The translations under genes and the position numbers were made by a program. Positions 1 through 11,090 of a DNA stretch of 64,000 bases are shown piece after piece. The notes beneath the pieces were generated by a model. It made no database searches. It saw only the letters and a list, made by a program, of their open reading frames with translations, and was not told the DNA's origin. Location of the stretch: contig CAUYUJ010017902.1 of NCBI GenBank assembly GCA_963575745.1, positions 1 to 64,000 of the forward strand. Direction: 5' to 3'. This stretch comes from Prorocentrum cordatum. Taxonomy: Eukaryota > Sar > Dinophyceae > Prorocentrales > Prorocentraceae. Each line of letters opens with the position of its first letter. The stretch's first letter is position 1.

Positions 1-52
1 TCCTCCTCCTCCTCCTCCTCCTCCTCCTTCTCCTCCTCCTTCTCCTCCTCCT
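1..52. repeat. (TCC)n microsatellite, cut by window edge
   Basis: The window opens inside a near-pure TCC trinucleotide tract with two TTC interruptions. In this window such tracts often sit at the 3' edge of dispersed family A, but the left flank here is outside the window. Confidence 0.95.
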
Positions 53-302
53 CCACAATCACAGAGTATGAATCATGTGTTCTTCTCTCCCCTGTTGGAG
101 TCCGAGAAATGTCTGCCCCCCCCCTTCCGCGCACTGGTTTGTTACGCAGGATTCCTGGGAGTTGGGTTTTCGTTTGGGTTGTTCCCTACCTAGGCTCTGC
201 CTAGAAGGGTTATTACTCTCTGGGCTTAAAGGGGCAGGGCAGTGGAAAGCACCCCGGGCGGTTACCCCAGTATCCGCCCCGCGGTTCCACCAGTTACGTC
301 CC

Positions 303-993
303 CCTTAGCTTAGCGTTGTTTATCTCATCTTAGCTTAGCGTCTTTCATCTTAGCTTAGCTGACCTTCTCCTTAGCTCAGGTTTGTCTTAGCTTGGTTTAC
401 CTTCATCTTAGCTTCGCTGAGCTTTAGCATAGCAGAGCACAGCATAACATAGCATAGCGTAGCATACCATAGCGCAGCACAGCATATCATAGCATAGCCC
501 AGCATAGGATAGCATAGCGCAGTATAAAATAGCCTAGCATATCATAGCGCAGCACAGCACAGCACAGCATAGCACAGCGCGGCATAGCATAGCATTGCAT
601 AGCAGAGCAGAGCATAGCATAGCAGCACAGCAAAGGCAACGCAACAGCGGCGGCAGCTTAGCTTAGCTGAGCTCAGTTTAGCTTAGCATAGCGCAGCGCT
701 GCATTAGCATAGCATAGCATAGCATAGCATGGCATAGCCAAGCATAGCATAGCATAGCGCAGCATAGCATAGCATAGCATACCATGGCATCGCGTAGCAT
801 ATCATAGCATAGCATAGCGCAGCTTAGCATAGCATAGCATAGCATAACATAGCACAGCGCAGCATGAGATAGCATAGCTTAGCTTAGCATCGCATAGCAT
901 AGCGCAGCATAGCATAGCATAGCATAGCGGAGCATAGTATGGCATAGCATAGCATAGCATAGCATAGCATAGCATAGCATAGCATAGCATAGC
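303..993. repeat. AGCAT pentanucleotide satellite with CTTAGC-rich lead-in
   Basis: From about 303 the sequence is rich in CTTAGCTTAG-like units. From about 425 to 993 it is a degenerate pentamer AGCAT array, most regular at its right end (940-993). The apparent minus-strand proteins rich in M, L, C, Y and A are simply this pentamer read in three frames. Bases 53-302 hold nothing I can identify. Confidence 0.93.
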
Positions 994-1042
994 AACTAAT
1001 GCTGCTTTCTTAGGGGCTCCAACTTCTAGGTAGGGTCGCACT

Positions 1043-2010
1043 GGGGTAATTTCGAAATGCTGTTCTCGCTGAAGCGCTGGACCCATTTTCGGGCGACCGC
1101 TCGTTCCGAACCGTGCTCCCACTGCAGCGCTAGAATCATTTCCGCGCTTCCGCTCGTTTCGAATCGTGCTCCCGCTGCAGCGCTGGCGTCATTATTCCCA
1201 GCGCCATCCCCCAGCACGGTTGCCGGTCCTTCCTAATGCGCCCCAAAATCTAAAAAAGCCCCCCCCCGGAGAAACAATCGGAAGCGATTACACATTCGGT
1301 GTCGATTCGTTGATTTGGGGGCCGCGGACGGGCGTCGCCACGCCATGCTATGTCAGGCTACGCGTCTTCAGTTCCGCGCTTCCGCGCTGAGTTGTTTCTC
1401 AAAGTGCTGCTCCCACTGCAGCGCTGGCCTCATGTTCGCGCTTCCGCTCGTTCCGAATCGTGCTCCCGCTGTAGCGCTGGCCTCATTTCGGCGCTTCCGC
1501 TCGTTCCGAATCGTGCTCCCACTGCAGCGCTGGCGTCGTTATTCCAGCGCCATGCCCCAGCATGGTTTTCGGTCCTTCCAAATAGGCCCCAAAATCCAAA
1601 AAAGTAAAACCCGACAAAAACATCGGAAGTTGTTACGCATTCGTTGTCGATTCGTTGATATTTGGGGGCCGCGGAAGGGCGTCGCCACGCCATGTTATGT
1701 CAGGCTGCGCGTACTCATTTCCGCGCTTCGGCGCTGAATTTTGTTCGAAATGCTGCTCCCACTGCAGCGCTGGCCTCATTTTCGCGCTTCCGTTCGTTCC
1801 GAATCGTGCTCCCGCTGCAGCGCTGGCGTCATTATTTCCAGCGCCATGCCCCAGCCTTGTTGTCGGTCCTTCCAAATACGCCCCAAAATCTAGAATGGAC
1901 CCCCGGAGAAGCCATCGGAAGTGATTATACATTCGGTGTCGATTCGTTGATTGTTCAGGCCGCATAAGCCCCCGCCGCCCCACCTTGGGGCGTCGCCACG
2001 CCATGCTATG
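1043..2010. repeat. ~340-bp tandem repeat, about three copies
   Basis: A landmark reading GGCGTCGCCACGCCATG recurs at about 1332, 1678 and 1989. Between landmarks each unit carries shorter internal repeats built on TCGTTCCGAATCGTGCTCCC followed by GCTGCAGCGCTGG. Unit length varies (about 345 and 312 bp) by indels in the internal repeats. Open frames on both strands are repeat-derived. Confidence 0.88.
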
Positions 2011-2159
2011 TCATGCGCTTATATTCGACACCATGCTATGCCATGTAATGCTACGCCATGCTACGACATCCAGTTGTGCGAATAGAGTGGAGATCTGCGC
2101 CATGGTAAGGGATGGGAGGGAGGGGTATGACCTCAGATATGACGCGAGAGCGCCCCGCT

Positions 2160-2250
2160 TGTCCTCCTCCTCCTCCTCCTCCTCCTCCTCCTCCTCCTCC
2201 TCCACCTCCACCTCCACATCTACCTCCTCCTCCTCCTTCTCCTCCTCCAT
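2160..2250. repeat. (TCC)n/(ACC)n microsatellite
   Basis: TCC tract with ACC and TTC interruptions. It lies at the left side of family A copy 1. The matching position at the second copy (18.0 kb) is also TCC-rich, though less pure. Confidence 0.93.
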
Positions 2251-2264
2251 TTCTTTTCCTTATA

Positions 2265-3012
2265 AATAACCTTTGCCTGTCGCACCCTGAGGCCAGTTCT
2301 TAAGGCGGTCCAGCCGTTTCGCCTGAGACCGCCTCACCATTTATGACTCTGAAGCTTAAACATTGGCAACAGTTTCACAGATAGAGGGCGGGTCGTTTTC
2401 AAAATGCTCTCGCATCAGCGCCCCGAACAATCGCTGTAAAAACTGCAAGAGTTTCACGGAGATTGGTTTTCAAAATGTGGCTCTCGCCTTAGCGCCGCGC
2501 AAATTCACTTCAACCATTTGCAGAAGTTCCACGGATTGAGGGCGAGTCGTTCTCACAATGTGGCTCTCGCCTGAGCGCCGCGCACATTCGTTTTTTAAAA
2601 ATTGCAACAAGAGCTTCACGGATCGAGGGCGGCTCCTTTTCAAAATGTGGCTCTCGCCTTAGCGCCGCGCACATTCGCTTTTAAACTTTGCAGAAATCTC
2701 ACCAGATTCTCATGATCAACGTACCAGAAATATTCTGGAAGGGTTCCGGATTATGCGGGCGCAATAATTACTTTGATTCGCGGTGTTGAGGTCCCAGGAA
2801 TGGCGTTCTGGGACGATTCGGGAGCGTCAAGGCGCAGCAGTCAGGTTGATCCGTGGCGTTGGAATCCCGAGAACGATGTTTATGCATGCTTCAGGGTTGG
2901 CTTCCAACGAGGTAGTTCCCCTCAATGGAAATGAACCGTCAGAAGTGGCCTATGAAGAGGAAGCTTGGAGGGTTTATTCCAACATCGTTGATGATTCTTG
3001 GGTTTACACTGG
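2265..3012 (+). mobile_element. Dispersed family A, copy 1 (non-coding, TCC tail)
   Basis: This ~750-bp unit is shared with 18100-18981. The order is the same in both: a left block with GTTTCGCCTGAGAC-like sequence, then four to five ~90-bp internal subrepeats (TTTCACGGATTGAGGGCG, then TTTTCAAAATGTGGCTCTCG), then a right block ending GATGATTCTTGGGTTT, then a (TCC)n tract that starts abruptly. The unit is too diverged and too full of stops to be a gene. A fixed 3' end abutting a microsatellite resembles the tail of a non-LTR retroposon or SINE, but no polymerase III promoter was recognised. Strand is set by placing the microsatellite at the 3' end. Confidence 0.75.
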
Positions 3013-3090
3013 TCCTCCTCCTCCTCCTCCTCCTCCTCCTCTTCCTCCTCCTCCTCCTCCTCCTCCTCCTCCTCCTCCTCCTCCTCCTCC
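3013..3090. repeat. (TCC)n tail of family A copy 1
   Basis: Pure TCC tract with one TTC. It begins immediately after the conserved right end of family A. Confidence 0.95.
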
Positions 3091-3869
3091 CCCGGCGGCC
3101 TGGCGGTTGCGAGCGTTGCAGCACTGGTCGGACAAGCCGCGCAGCAGCGACCCCGAGGCGCCCAGGCGCACCGAAGCGGCCCCCATCCTCCTCTTCCTCC
3201 TCCCCGTCCTCCCTCCTCCTCGGGACCTGCCCTCTGAGAGTTGTGGTTTGTTTCTCTTTTGGTGGTGCGGTGCCGTTTCCGAGGTGCCCTGGCGGGACGT
3301 CGCCCCCCTTCAGGGACCTGCAAAAAGAGCGTCCTCATCAGCACAGCACCCCGCCACTTTTTCGCCCCTGGCGCGGCCAATTCGAGGCAACGAGGCTCTG
3401 TGTGAGGTCATGCGGGAGCATGGCATGGAGCCGTCCGCTGTGATTTTTCGATGACTCGAGGGGGCCTGGGATCGTTGCCCCTCGGGACCAGACAAAGCAG
3501 ATGGAAGTGTTGCAGACCTTGCGGATCGAACACTTCACGAGGCTCAGACAGATTCGGTCCAGCGGTGGCACAAAGCAGTCCCCGAGGGCGCCGTCCCCGA
3601 AGCCTGGCCGCGGCGTCTCGGGTCTGGCCGGGAGGCGCCAAAAAAGCGCGGAGGCCCAAGGCCGTCCCGCCGCGAAGCCCAGCGGCCTGGAATTTCCCAT
3701 GCTGGCATTGGCCAGTACTCGTTTCCGGCATTATACTGCCCAAGCCATCTGGCCAGTTTGCCTGGGATCCCGAACTGAAGAGCATGGTACACAACAGTTC
3801 GTGGCCAAAGCCAGGAACTGAACATCACCAATCAACCCTCTGGAGGGAAGATGTTGCCACCGTGGCTGC
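3091..3869. other. Unassigned GC-rich spacer
   Basis: No domain, tandem repeat or RNA gene was recognised. Open frames here (for example the plus frame ending at 3454) start inside the TCC tract and show no family signature. Confidence 0.5.
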
Positions 3870-4230
3870 ATCAGGGAGCCACACCGCACGGCAGGGCACA
3901 ACACCACCACACGGTACAGAACCGCACATGACACCTCACGACAGAATTCAAGACATACCATATCTTGGACACCTACGTCCGAATGCCACGGCAATACTGC
4001 ACGACACAGCGCGACACCACGTCAAAGCCATGCTGCTAGCGCAGGGCACGAGATACCAACACCGCGGGCACAGCATCACACGGCACAACTCCAGCGTCAC
4101 CGCTTCTTGCCGCAGGGCGCCTGGCACAGGGCAACACAGAACGCGGCGCCACAACAGTGCAAGATTGTCGGCATAAACGGTGCAGCACCGCACCTCGTGG
4201 CACCGGTCCAGGCTTCGAGCAACGGGCACC
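3870..4230. repeat. Degenerate GGCACAACAC-type short repeat
   Basis: Loosely repeated GCACGGCAC, ACAACAC and GCGACAC words. They look like a decayed pentamer satellite related, on the opposite strand, to the TGCTG satellite at 51.4 kb and the CCGTGCCG-rich stretch near 24.8 kb. Boundaries are approximate. Confidence 0.45.
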
Positions 4231-4585
4231 TTCGGCAACGCGGGGTGCCAACAGGGAAGGCACACGGCCAACTCCTGCATTACTTGGCCATGTATTGGGC
4301 CGCAGTCGACACAGGCAAAGGAGCCCTTCGAGCCACTTGCCACAACCACAAGCAAGGAAATCACTATCAGATCCTGCCAACCACATTCCGCATGCTACCG
4401 CACAGTTTCGCCCGGCAAGCCCGCTGAGTTGCGATGCGAAGCCACTGGCAGCGGCAAAATCCAGAGCGCTGCACCCGCTGCACGACCGCTCCGCCTCGCT
4501 GCCGCCACGACCCGGTCAGTGTGATACTCCTCACCCGAGACGCCCAAAAAAACGCTCTCAGGAACGACCGCGGCTTCGAATCCAC

Positions 4586-4616
4586 ACGCATACACACAAA
4601 CACACACACACACACA

Positions 4617-4655
<39 letters not shown>
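4586..4655. repeat. (CA)n microsatellite
   Basis: Dinucleotide CA tract with two interruptions, directly abutting family E copy 1. Confidence 0.95.
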
Positions 4656-4658
<3 letters not shown>

Positions 4659-4798
4659 GCGTCGGCGGCTAGGCAGAGTCACTGCGCTAGCGACAGCGAC
4701 GTCGGTGAGATGCACGGAACGCGAATCGGGCCACCATGAAGGAGGGGAGGGAGGAAGCGCCTGACGGCGGCGGGGTGGAGGGAGAAGCCGGGCCCGCT
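4656..4798 (+). mobile_element. Dispersed family E, copy 1, between two CA tracts
   Basis: About 140 bp shared with 60976-61115. Both begin GCGTCGGCGG(T/C)TAGG, continue with AGAGTCACTGCGCT, and end GAAGCCGGGCCCGCT. Copy 1 is bounded on both sides by (CA)n and copy 2 follows a (CATA)n tract, so the family sits next to CA-rich microsatellites in both cases. It has no coding capacity and no clear terminal inverted repeat. Confidence 0.7.

Positions 4799-4834
<36 letters not shown>
4799..4834. repeat. (CA)n microsatellite
   Basis: Short CA tract on the right side of family E copy 1. Confidence 0.93.
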
Positions 4835-4992
4835 AAAGAGGGAGTCCCTCGACTTCTTGCCGCGAAGCCGCGAAGCACGCTCCACGCCAGACCCCAGACC
4901 TCATGCAAGCGAGCTCGGGGCGCAGGCGACGAGAAGCCGCAAGGCGCAGCGCAGGCGACTGAACGGGAGCCAAGCACCCCAAGCATGACTGT

Positions 4993-5154
4993 CTACCAGA
5001 CCACCCCAACCCAACCCGAAGACCCGAATTTCGGGTTGGGGGGGGTAAGGGTTCCATATGTGTGTGTTTTCAATGTTGCCCGACCACCCCCCACACTGGA
5101 AATGGAGGGCAAGCTGAGGCCTTCGGGTTGGGTTGGGGCGTTTTGGTGGGTGGT
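4993..5154 (+). mobile_element. Family B inverted-repeat element, copy 1 (MITE-like)
   Basis: About 160 bp with terminal inverted repeats. The left arm (4993-5021) ends CCCAACCCAACCCGAAG and the right arm (5121-5149) starts CTTCGGGTTGGGTTGGGG, so 25 of 29 positions pair. The interior has a small palindrome (CCCGAATTTCGGG), a G-run and a conserved TGGAAATGGAGGGC. Two other copies lie at 16419 and 42708. No transposase is encoded. It could be a MITE or a foldback repeat mobilised in trans. No certain target-site duplication was seen. Confidence 0.78.
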
Positions 5155-5417
5155 GAAAGCCTCACTTCTCCGCCCCGACATCAAGAGTCAGATAGAGCGC
5201 AACAATGAAAACGCAAGAGTGCCCCGCAGAGTCCAAAAAGCAGACAGGCGAGATGAACAATCGTCGAAATACGACTCCGCCGGAGGCTTCTCGCTCTTGC
5301 CACGAGGTCACGACAGCGAAAGTAGGCAGGATCCGCCACCATGCCTGCACGGAATGGGCGTGTTAGAACCTGGGCCCGCACGGGAACGGAAAGAACGCTT
5401 CTGAAACTCGCCCGAGA

Positions 5418-5720
5418 GGGCTCATGGCACCGTTCGCTCTTGGCTCTTGGGGGGCTTTTGGGTTACGAGTTTTTCGACGTCACCGTTCGCTATTCGAGGT
5501 CTTGACGTGAAGAGCTTTTTCACGTCATCGTTCGCTCTTGGGAGCCTTGGCCTTAATATCTTGATACGTCACTGTTCGCTCTTGGGAACCTTGGTGTGTA
5601 GAGTTGTGCACGTCACCGCTCGCTCTTGGAAGCCTTGGAGTTAAATCACTGATCGCTCTTGGGACCCTGGGCGTTAAGAGCTTTATGGCCCACTGCTCGC
5701 TCTTGGGACCCTTAATTACA
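5418..5720. repeat. ~57-bp tandem repeat, about six copies
   Basis: The word GTTCGCTCTTGGGA recurs about every 50-60 bp, followed by GCCTTGG and a variable AAGAGCTTTTTCACGTCA-like stretch. Copies are degenerate and unequal in length. Confidence 0.8.
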
Positions 5721-5939
5721 TGACGCCGCGGGACGCTTACATGATGCGGGGGGACCCTTGTAGCGGTCAAGGATGTTTATTTCACCGACTTGTTGGCAAC
5801 AAGCTTTCCAATCATCTGGTGCTGTTGGGAACACGGCGTCAGAGCTGCGTCCGTCACTGGGCCGTCTGGAGGGGGTCCTCTGGGGGCTGTGTAAGGCTCC
5901 GTTGGGCCGTTCGGAGCACTGCTTGGGCACGCACGACAT

Positions 5940-6200
5940 ACTGCAGGCACCGCAATTAGTGACGGGTGTCCGCTCAACGACAACCACGAGGGCCGCGAAA
6001 CGCACGCAACGACGCGGACGTCACCCATCGAAGGCACGGCGAGCAACGACAGACAACCACTCAATCAAGGCGACCGCAGGCACGCGCAACACATCGCGAG
6101 CACCACGAGCGACAGGCAGCCGCTCAACCCAGACAGTCACGCGAAGCCGCTGAACGCACGCCACGACGAGGACGCCACCCGTCAAACGCACAACGCGTGT
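5940..6200. repeat. Degenerate CGCAACGAC/CACCACGAC-type repeat
   Basis: Loosely repeated words such as GACAACCAC, ACGCACG and CGAAGCCGCT. No unit length could be fixed by eye and no coding signature was seen. Confidence 0.35.
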
Positions 6201-6399
6201 ATGTAGGCGTACGTGTGTTCGCGTCTATGTGCGAAACTACAGATGTGTATGCAGGCTGCTAGTAAAGCATGTTGGTTGGTGTGCGGTTTGTGTGACGGAA
6301 TGCGGGTGTGCTGTGTCTGTATGAGTGTATGTGTGTGCATGTGTACGTGTGCATCTGTATGTCTACTGCGTACGAAACATACATATACGTGTAAACATG

Positions 6400-7085
6400 T
6401 TCAGCTATATATTGATGCATACACACCTGCATGCATACATGCATAAATACATGCATGCATGCAAACCTACGTACATGTATGCATACATGCATACACACAT
6501 TTATACGTACATACCTGCATACATGCATGCATGCATACATACATGCGTGCATACGTACACACATACGTACACACATACTTACACACCTACATGCATGTGT
6601 ACATACGTGCGTACGTACGTACGCACGTACATATATTATATATATATAATATACATATATACATACACACATACATTCATACATACATACATACATACAT
6701 ACATGCATACATACACGTGCGTACGTATATACATACATACATATATACATACATACATACATGCATGCATGCATACATGCATACATGCACACATGCATGC
6801 ATGCATGTATGCGTGCATGCATGCATGCATGCATATATACATACATACATACATACATACATACATACATACATACATACATACATACATACATGCATAC
6901 ATACATACATACATACATGCATGCATGCATGCATGCATGCATGCATGCATGGATTCATACCAACATACATACATACGTACGTACGTACGTACGTACGTGC
7001 GTGCATGCAGGCATGCATGCATACATACATACATACATGCATACATGCATACATACCAACATGAGTATATATACATACATATGGT
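6400..7085. repeat. (CATA)n/(CATG)n/(CGTA)n tetranucleotide microsatellite
   Basis: Long mixed tetranucleotide tract with blocks of CATA, CATG and GTAC and a short AT core near 6632-6665. All the long Met-Tyr-Val-Cys or His-Thr-Tyr-Ile frames on both strands are artefacts of this repeat. The preceding 6200-6400 is a GTGTG-rich lead-in. Confidence 0.95.
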
Positions 7086-7369
7086 CGCAAATATGCGTGT
7101 ACATACATTATATAAACCTGCAAAAGTACGTACATGTAGGGAATCAGGTCAACATGTAAGCATGCCGGTAAGAAGGCCGTCTTATGGCATCATCCAACAT
7201 GCTCACAGGACGTGGAAATCCGGCACGTGTTACAAGGAAACGCCGTGTAAACTAGTGCCCACGGGGCTTCGAGAGCCGCGATGCAAAGACATTCCCTGCA
7301 AATATGTGTCGACATCCATGGGGGGCACCGATTGCATGGAGATGCCCTGTTAACATGTGTCTACTTCCC

Positions 7370-8285
7370 TCGAAGGGTCGCTGTCGCACCCCAAGACGGC
7401 CCAAGAGGCCCCCGACGTCGCCCCCAAAAAGCCCGAAAGGCAGCCAAGATGGCCGCAAGACTACCCAAGAAGCCCCCAAGACGGCCAGAAGAGAGGGCCC
7501 AAAGACGGCCCAAGAGGCTTCTTAGAGGCCCCAGGGAGCCTCCAAGACGGCCCTGGAGCACCCCAAGAGGGCCCTAAGTCGGTCCAGGACCCAGAACGGC
7601 CCAAGAGGCCCCCAAGACGGCCTCAAGATGGCCCAAAGACGGCCCAAGAGGCCCAAGAAAGCCTCCAAAACAGTGCTGGAGTATTCCAAGAGGGCCCCAA
7701 GTCGGCCCAGAGAGGCCTCCAAGACGGCTTCCGACTGCGTCAGATGGACCAGAGGCCCACCAAGACGGCCCAAGATGGCGCTACGATGGCCCAAGACGGC
7801 CCAACAGGCCTCCAAGAGGGCCTTCAGGAAGGCGCGAAGAGGCCAAAATTATTGATGTTCTTGAGGTGTTTGAAGGAGTTGGGCATGTGTTTCTTTTCGG
7901 CCTATCGACGGCCCGAGACGGCCCAAGAGCCCCCAAAGATCGCCCCAAGATCGCCCAAGAGGCCTCCAGGATGGCCTCAGAACGGCCCAAGAGGGCCCCA
8001 AGACGGCCCAAGAGGCCTCCAAGACGCCCAAGACGCCCAGATGGCCTCCAAGACGGCCCTGGAGCACCCCAAGAGGGCCCCAAGAGGGCCCCAAGTCGGC
8101 CCAGAGAAGCCCCCAAGACGGCTTCCGACGGCGTCAGACGGGCCAGGAGCCCACCAAGACGGCCAAAGAGGCCCCCGAGAAGCCACCAAGGGCCCCCAAG
8201 AGGCCCAAGGAGGCCCCCAGGGTACCTCCAAGAGGCTCCCAGAAAGCTCCGAGGAGGCCCCAAGAGTGTCCCCATAGGTCCCAAG
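7370..8285. repeat. GGCCCAAGA-type degenerate repeat block 1
   Basis: Dense degenerate short repeat built on GGCCCAAGAGGCCCCCAAG and GGCCCAAGACGGCC. It opens frames rich in P, R, Q, D and G on plus, and W, G, P, S and L on minus. An internal non-repetitive segment (about 7850-7915) resembles segments at 11550 and 53095, each followed by GACGGCCCAAGAG. Similar blocks recur through the window, so this is a repeat superfamily rather than a gene. Confidence 0.85.
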
Positions 8286-8293
8286 ATGCCCAC

Positions 8294-8434
8294 TCCTCCT
8301 CCTCCTCCTCCTCCTCCTCCTCCTCCTCCTCCTCCTCCTCCTCCTCCTCCTCCTCCTCCTCCACATCCTCCTCCTCCTCCTCCTCCTCCTCCTCCTCCTC
8401 CTCCTCCTCCTCCTCCTCCTCCTCCTCCTCCTCC
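8294..8434. repeat. (TCC)n microsatellite
   Basis: 140-bp TCC tract with one ACATCC interruption, directly after GGCCCAAGA block 1. Confidence 0.95.
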
Positions 8435-8879
8435 TGATATTCCCTCCATCCTCCCCCAAGTGTTCCCCGAAGGGTTTCCACAACGGTTGGGGGAACACAT
8501 GGTCCGATAGCTTGGCGGAGCTCTTGCCACAACACTCGGCCACATGAGCGATTCTAGAAGGCAGGGGGCGGCGGTGATTCGCCGTAGGCGTCTTCGAGAA
8601 TGGGGCGGCCGAAAGATGCACTCACATCAAGCCACTGTATCTGATCTTACCCGAAATCCGCTCGACGTACATCACATGTTGCACGAAGCAGCACACATCT
8701 TACGTGGCATGCGCCAGACATTCTACTCATGGGGGGAATGCCATGGCACCGGCCCCAGACGACACTGCTAGATCGTTCCGACATGCTTGGACATTCGCCA
8801 GGGAAACGCAAAGCGAACCGACGGGACAGAGGCCGAGTGCACACAGAACGGCCTCAACATGGACGGCTCCAAGCCTGCC

Positions 8880-9370
8880 CAGAATCGCCCTACGATGGCT
8901 GCAAAATGCACCAGAGCCAGCCCAAAGACGGCCCAAAGACCCCCAAGGGCTCCACAATTTCCCCTAGAGGCCCCGAGAGGCCTCGAGTTCTCAAAATGCA
9001 GCCAGAGGCCTCCAGGGAGGCCATAAGAGGGCACTCCCATGCTGCGTTTCGCTTCCGACGCTTCCCTGCTGCAACGCTTCCGAGAGCACTAAGACAGCCC
9101 CAGAGGGACCCAAGAGGCTCCCAAGACGGCCCAAAATGGGCCCCAAACGGCTTCAGACCGCCCCGCGAGGGCTCCAAGATGGCCCTGATGACGGGCCGAA
9201 GACTATTCTGCCGAACCCCTTCGGGAGAGCTCCGTTGAAATGTTGCGGCCAGGACGGCCCTGACACCCCCCTGACTGCCATCCAGAAGCCCCCGAAGAGG
9301 CGACCGAGAAGCTTTCGAGAGGCGTCCAAAGAGCCCAAAGACTAAGCACCCAAGAAACCTCCAAGAAACG
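8880..9370. repeat. GGCCCAAGA-type repeat block 2
   Basis: Same degenerate repeat superfamily, more decayed than block 1, with inserted unique stretches. The interval 8440-8880 between the blocks holds nothing I can identify. Confidence 0.75.
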
Positions 9371-9499
9371 GCCAAGAGACAACGCGACAATTGTGCAGCG
9401 TTGCGGCCGCGCCACGTCCCAGCATCCCACGGCATGGTAGCGATGTTTTCCTAACGGCCCCGAGATGCTTCGACCCAACATGTCCAGAGGGATCGGCAG

Positions 9500-10195
9500 A
9501 ACCGTCCTGAAAGCGTGGACACGAATGTTGCTTCGGTTGCTACGTGTGCGAGCCTCATGGCGCCGTCAACTGCCGCCTGCGCGGCCACGACCTCGGGCTC
9601 GGCTTGTCGGCGCCGTCCCTCGTGGTGCAACGCGACTCACTCCATCTGCGAAGGAAGAATCTCAGAGTCCACTGTCCAATGCTGTGTTGCATCGTGCGGC
9701 GAAGCGTGAAGCCATGCGCGTGGCCGCGATCACGGGTTTGATTGCTCGGCGGAAGGCTTCTTGATGCGCGTAACGCCGTCACGACTCGGATGTAGCTGTC
9801 CAACGCCATGTCGTGTGGTTCAGCGTGGGGCCAGATGAGGGACCACCAACTGGGTTTCGACTGCCCACTCATATCACGCTTCCCGCAATGAGTTCAGACT
9901 TCTTCGTCCGCAACGAGTTCAAGCTCCTTTGTCATGTGCTGTGCCATGTGGTGCCCTGTGATGCCGTCAGCGTGGCCACGCGCTCGGATTCAATTGCCGA
10001 GTTGCAAGCCGCGTGCCGCCGGATTCAATCTCTCTGGGCTGTGCCGTGCGGTGTCGTCAAGCGTTGCTGGCCACGAGCGCGGATTCCATTGCACAGTCGT
10101 ATGCGGCATGGTAATGCGTGGCACGGTGTACGTTGACACGAGCTCTGCTTTGATCGCCTGGGGACGTACCACATGGTACTGTGCAGAATGATACT
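9500..10195. repeat. Degenerate ~100-bp repeat with GGCCACGAGCGCGGATTC core
   Basis: Related words recur at about 9588, 9720, 9975 and 10070, with TGTGCTGTGCCATG-like linkers. Low-similarity tandem array; boundaries approximate. Confidence 0.5.
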
Positions 10196-10803
10196 GTAGC
10201 ATCCGGAAACCAACTGTTCAGGGCCTCTCAGCAACGTGCCATTTTCATGATTTTCGCCAATTTCGAAAATTCTACGTTCCTCTGATGGGCCGCGCCATAT
10301 TCACTATCGCTCCTCCCAGTTCAAATGCTTCCACCTCAATGCTTCTACTCGACGATCCTACCTAATCCGACCTGCGCCTGAATTGCCGACATCGCTGCGT
10401 CCAACCGTTTCTCATCAGGACCTACATGCATCCCTGCGCTCTTCAAATACATGCAACTTGCTTCAACTCCGCTTTTTCTCACTGGCGCCGCACTTTCGCA
10501 TTCATTCTCGTCATGCTGATGGCCGAGGAAGCTGGAGGTGGGAAAGGCGAATTGATCATGCACACGTCGCACTATCCAGATTGACGACACGCCAGCATAC
10601 AAAAGATTTGGCTCAGGCACTGCCCTGGCCAAAGTGGATCTGACGACTCGAATCGACTACCCCAACAGAATCGCCGACACGGCAAGTTTTATCACCCCAT
10701 GAGACAATGCACCAAGCGAAAATCTACCCAAAAAAAATGTCACAACAACCATGGGTAGCCAAGCGTGAGATTATGCCGTATACTTCTCGTAGCCCCTCAT
10801 TTT
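10196..10803. other. Unassigned AT-richer spacer
   Basis: Lower GC than its neighbours. No repeat, domain or RNA gene recognised. Confidence 0.45.
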
Positions 10804-10866
10804 TTTGATCTGCAGGGCGAGAGCGAACCTCTTCCGCTGAAAGCTAAGCGGGACGCGCACAGCCCG
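10804..10866 (+). repeat. Short dispersed family F, copy 1
   Basis: About 60 bp shared with 61905-61965: TTTGATCTGCRGGGCGAGAG, then CGAACCTCT, then CCGCT(G/A)AAAGCTA. The similarity is high in both despite unrelated flanks. Function unknown; it may be the end of a larger element. Confidence 0.6.
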
Positions 10867-11024
10867 TAGCCCCTCACACTCAAGGCGCCAACCATGTGCC
10901 TAGGTTCACACTCCCGTGTTTGAGCGCGTGCTTCGTTCAAGTGTTGCATGCATCGCGACAAGCACCACCCACCACGGGTCGAAATCCGTCGACCCTGTCG
11001 GCGTGTGGAAGAGACTGCTCCCTT

Positions 11025-11090
11025 TGACTCGTCGTCTTCGACGTCGTCGTCGTCGTCGTCGTCACCGTCGCCGTCGCCGCTCCCTCTCTT
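11025..11090. repeat. (GTC)n trinucleotide tract
   Basis: GTC/GTCGCC microsatellite, partly interrupted. Confidence 0.88.

Noticed and set aside
6259-7353. Very long open frames rich in Met-Tyr-Val-Cys or His-Thr-Tyr-Ile (also 60068-60997 and 62299-63457)
   Set aside because: Period-4 CATA/CATG repeats read in any frame give these peptides; no gene evidence.
8134-8545. Acidic or Gly-rich proteins at the TCC tract
   Set aside because: Poly-Glu, poly-Gly, poly-Arg and poly-Pro frames are microsatellite artefacts; the same holds for the tracts at 3.0, 13.6, 19.0, 22.7 and 24.05 kb.
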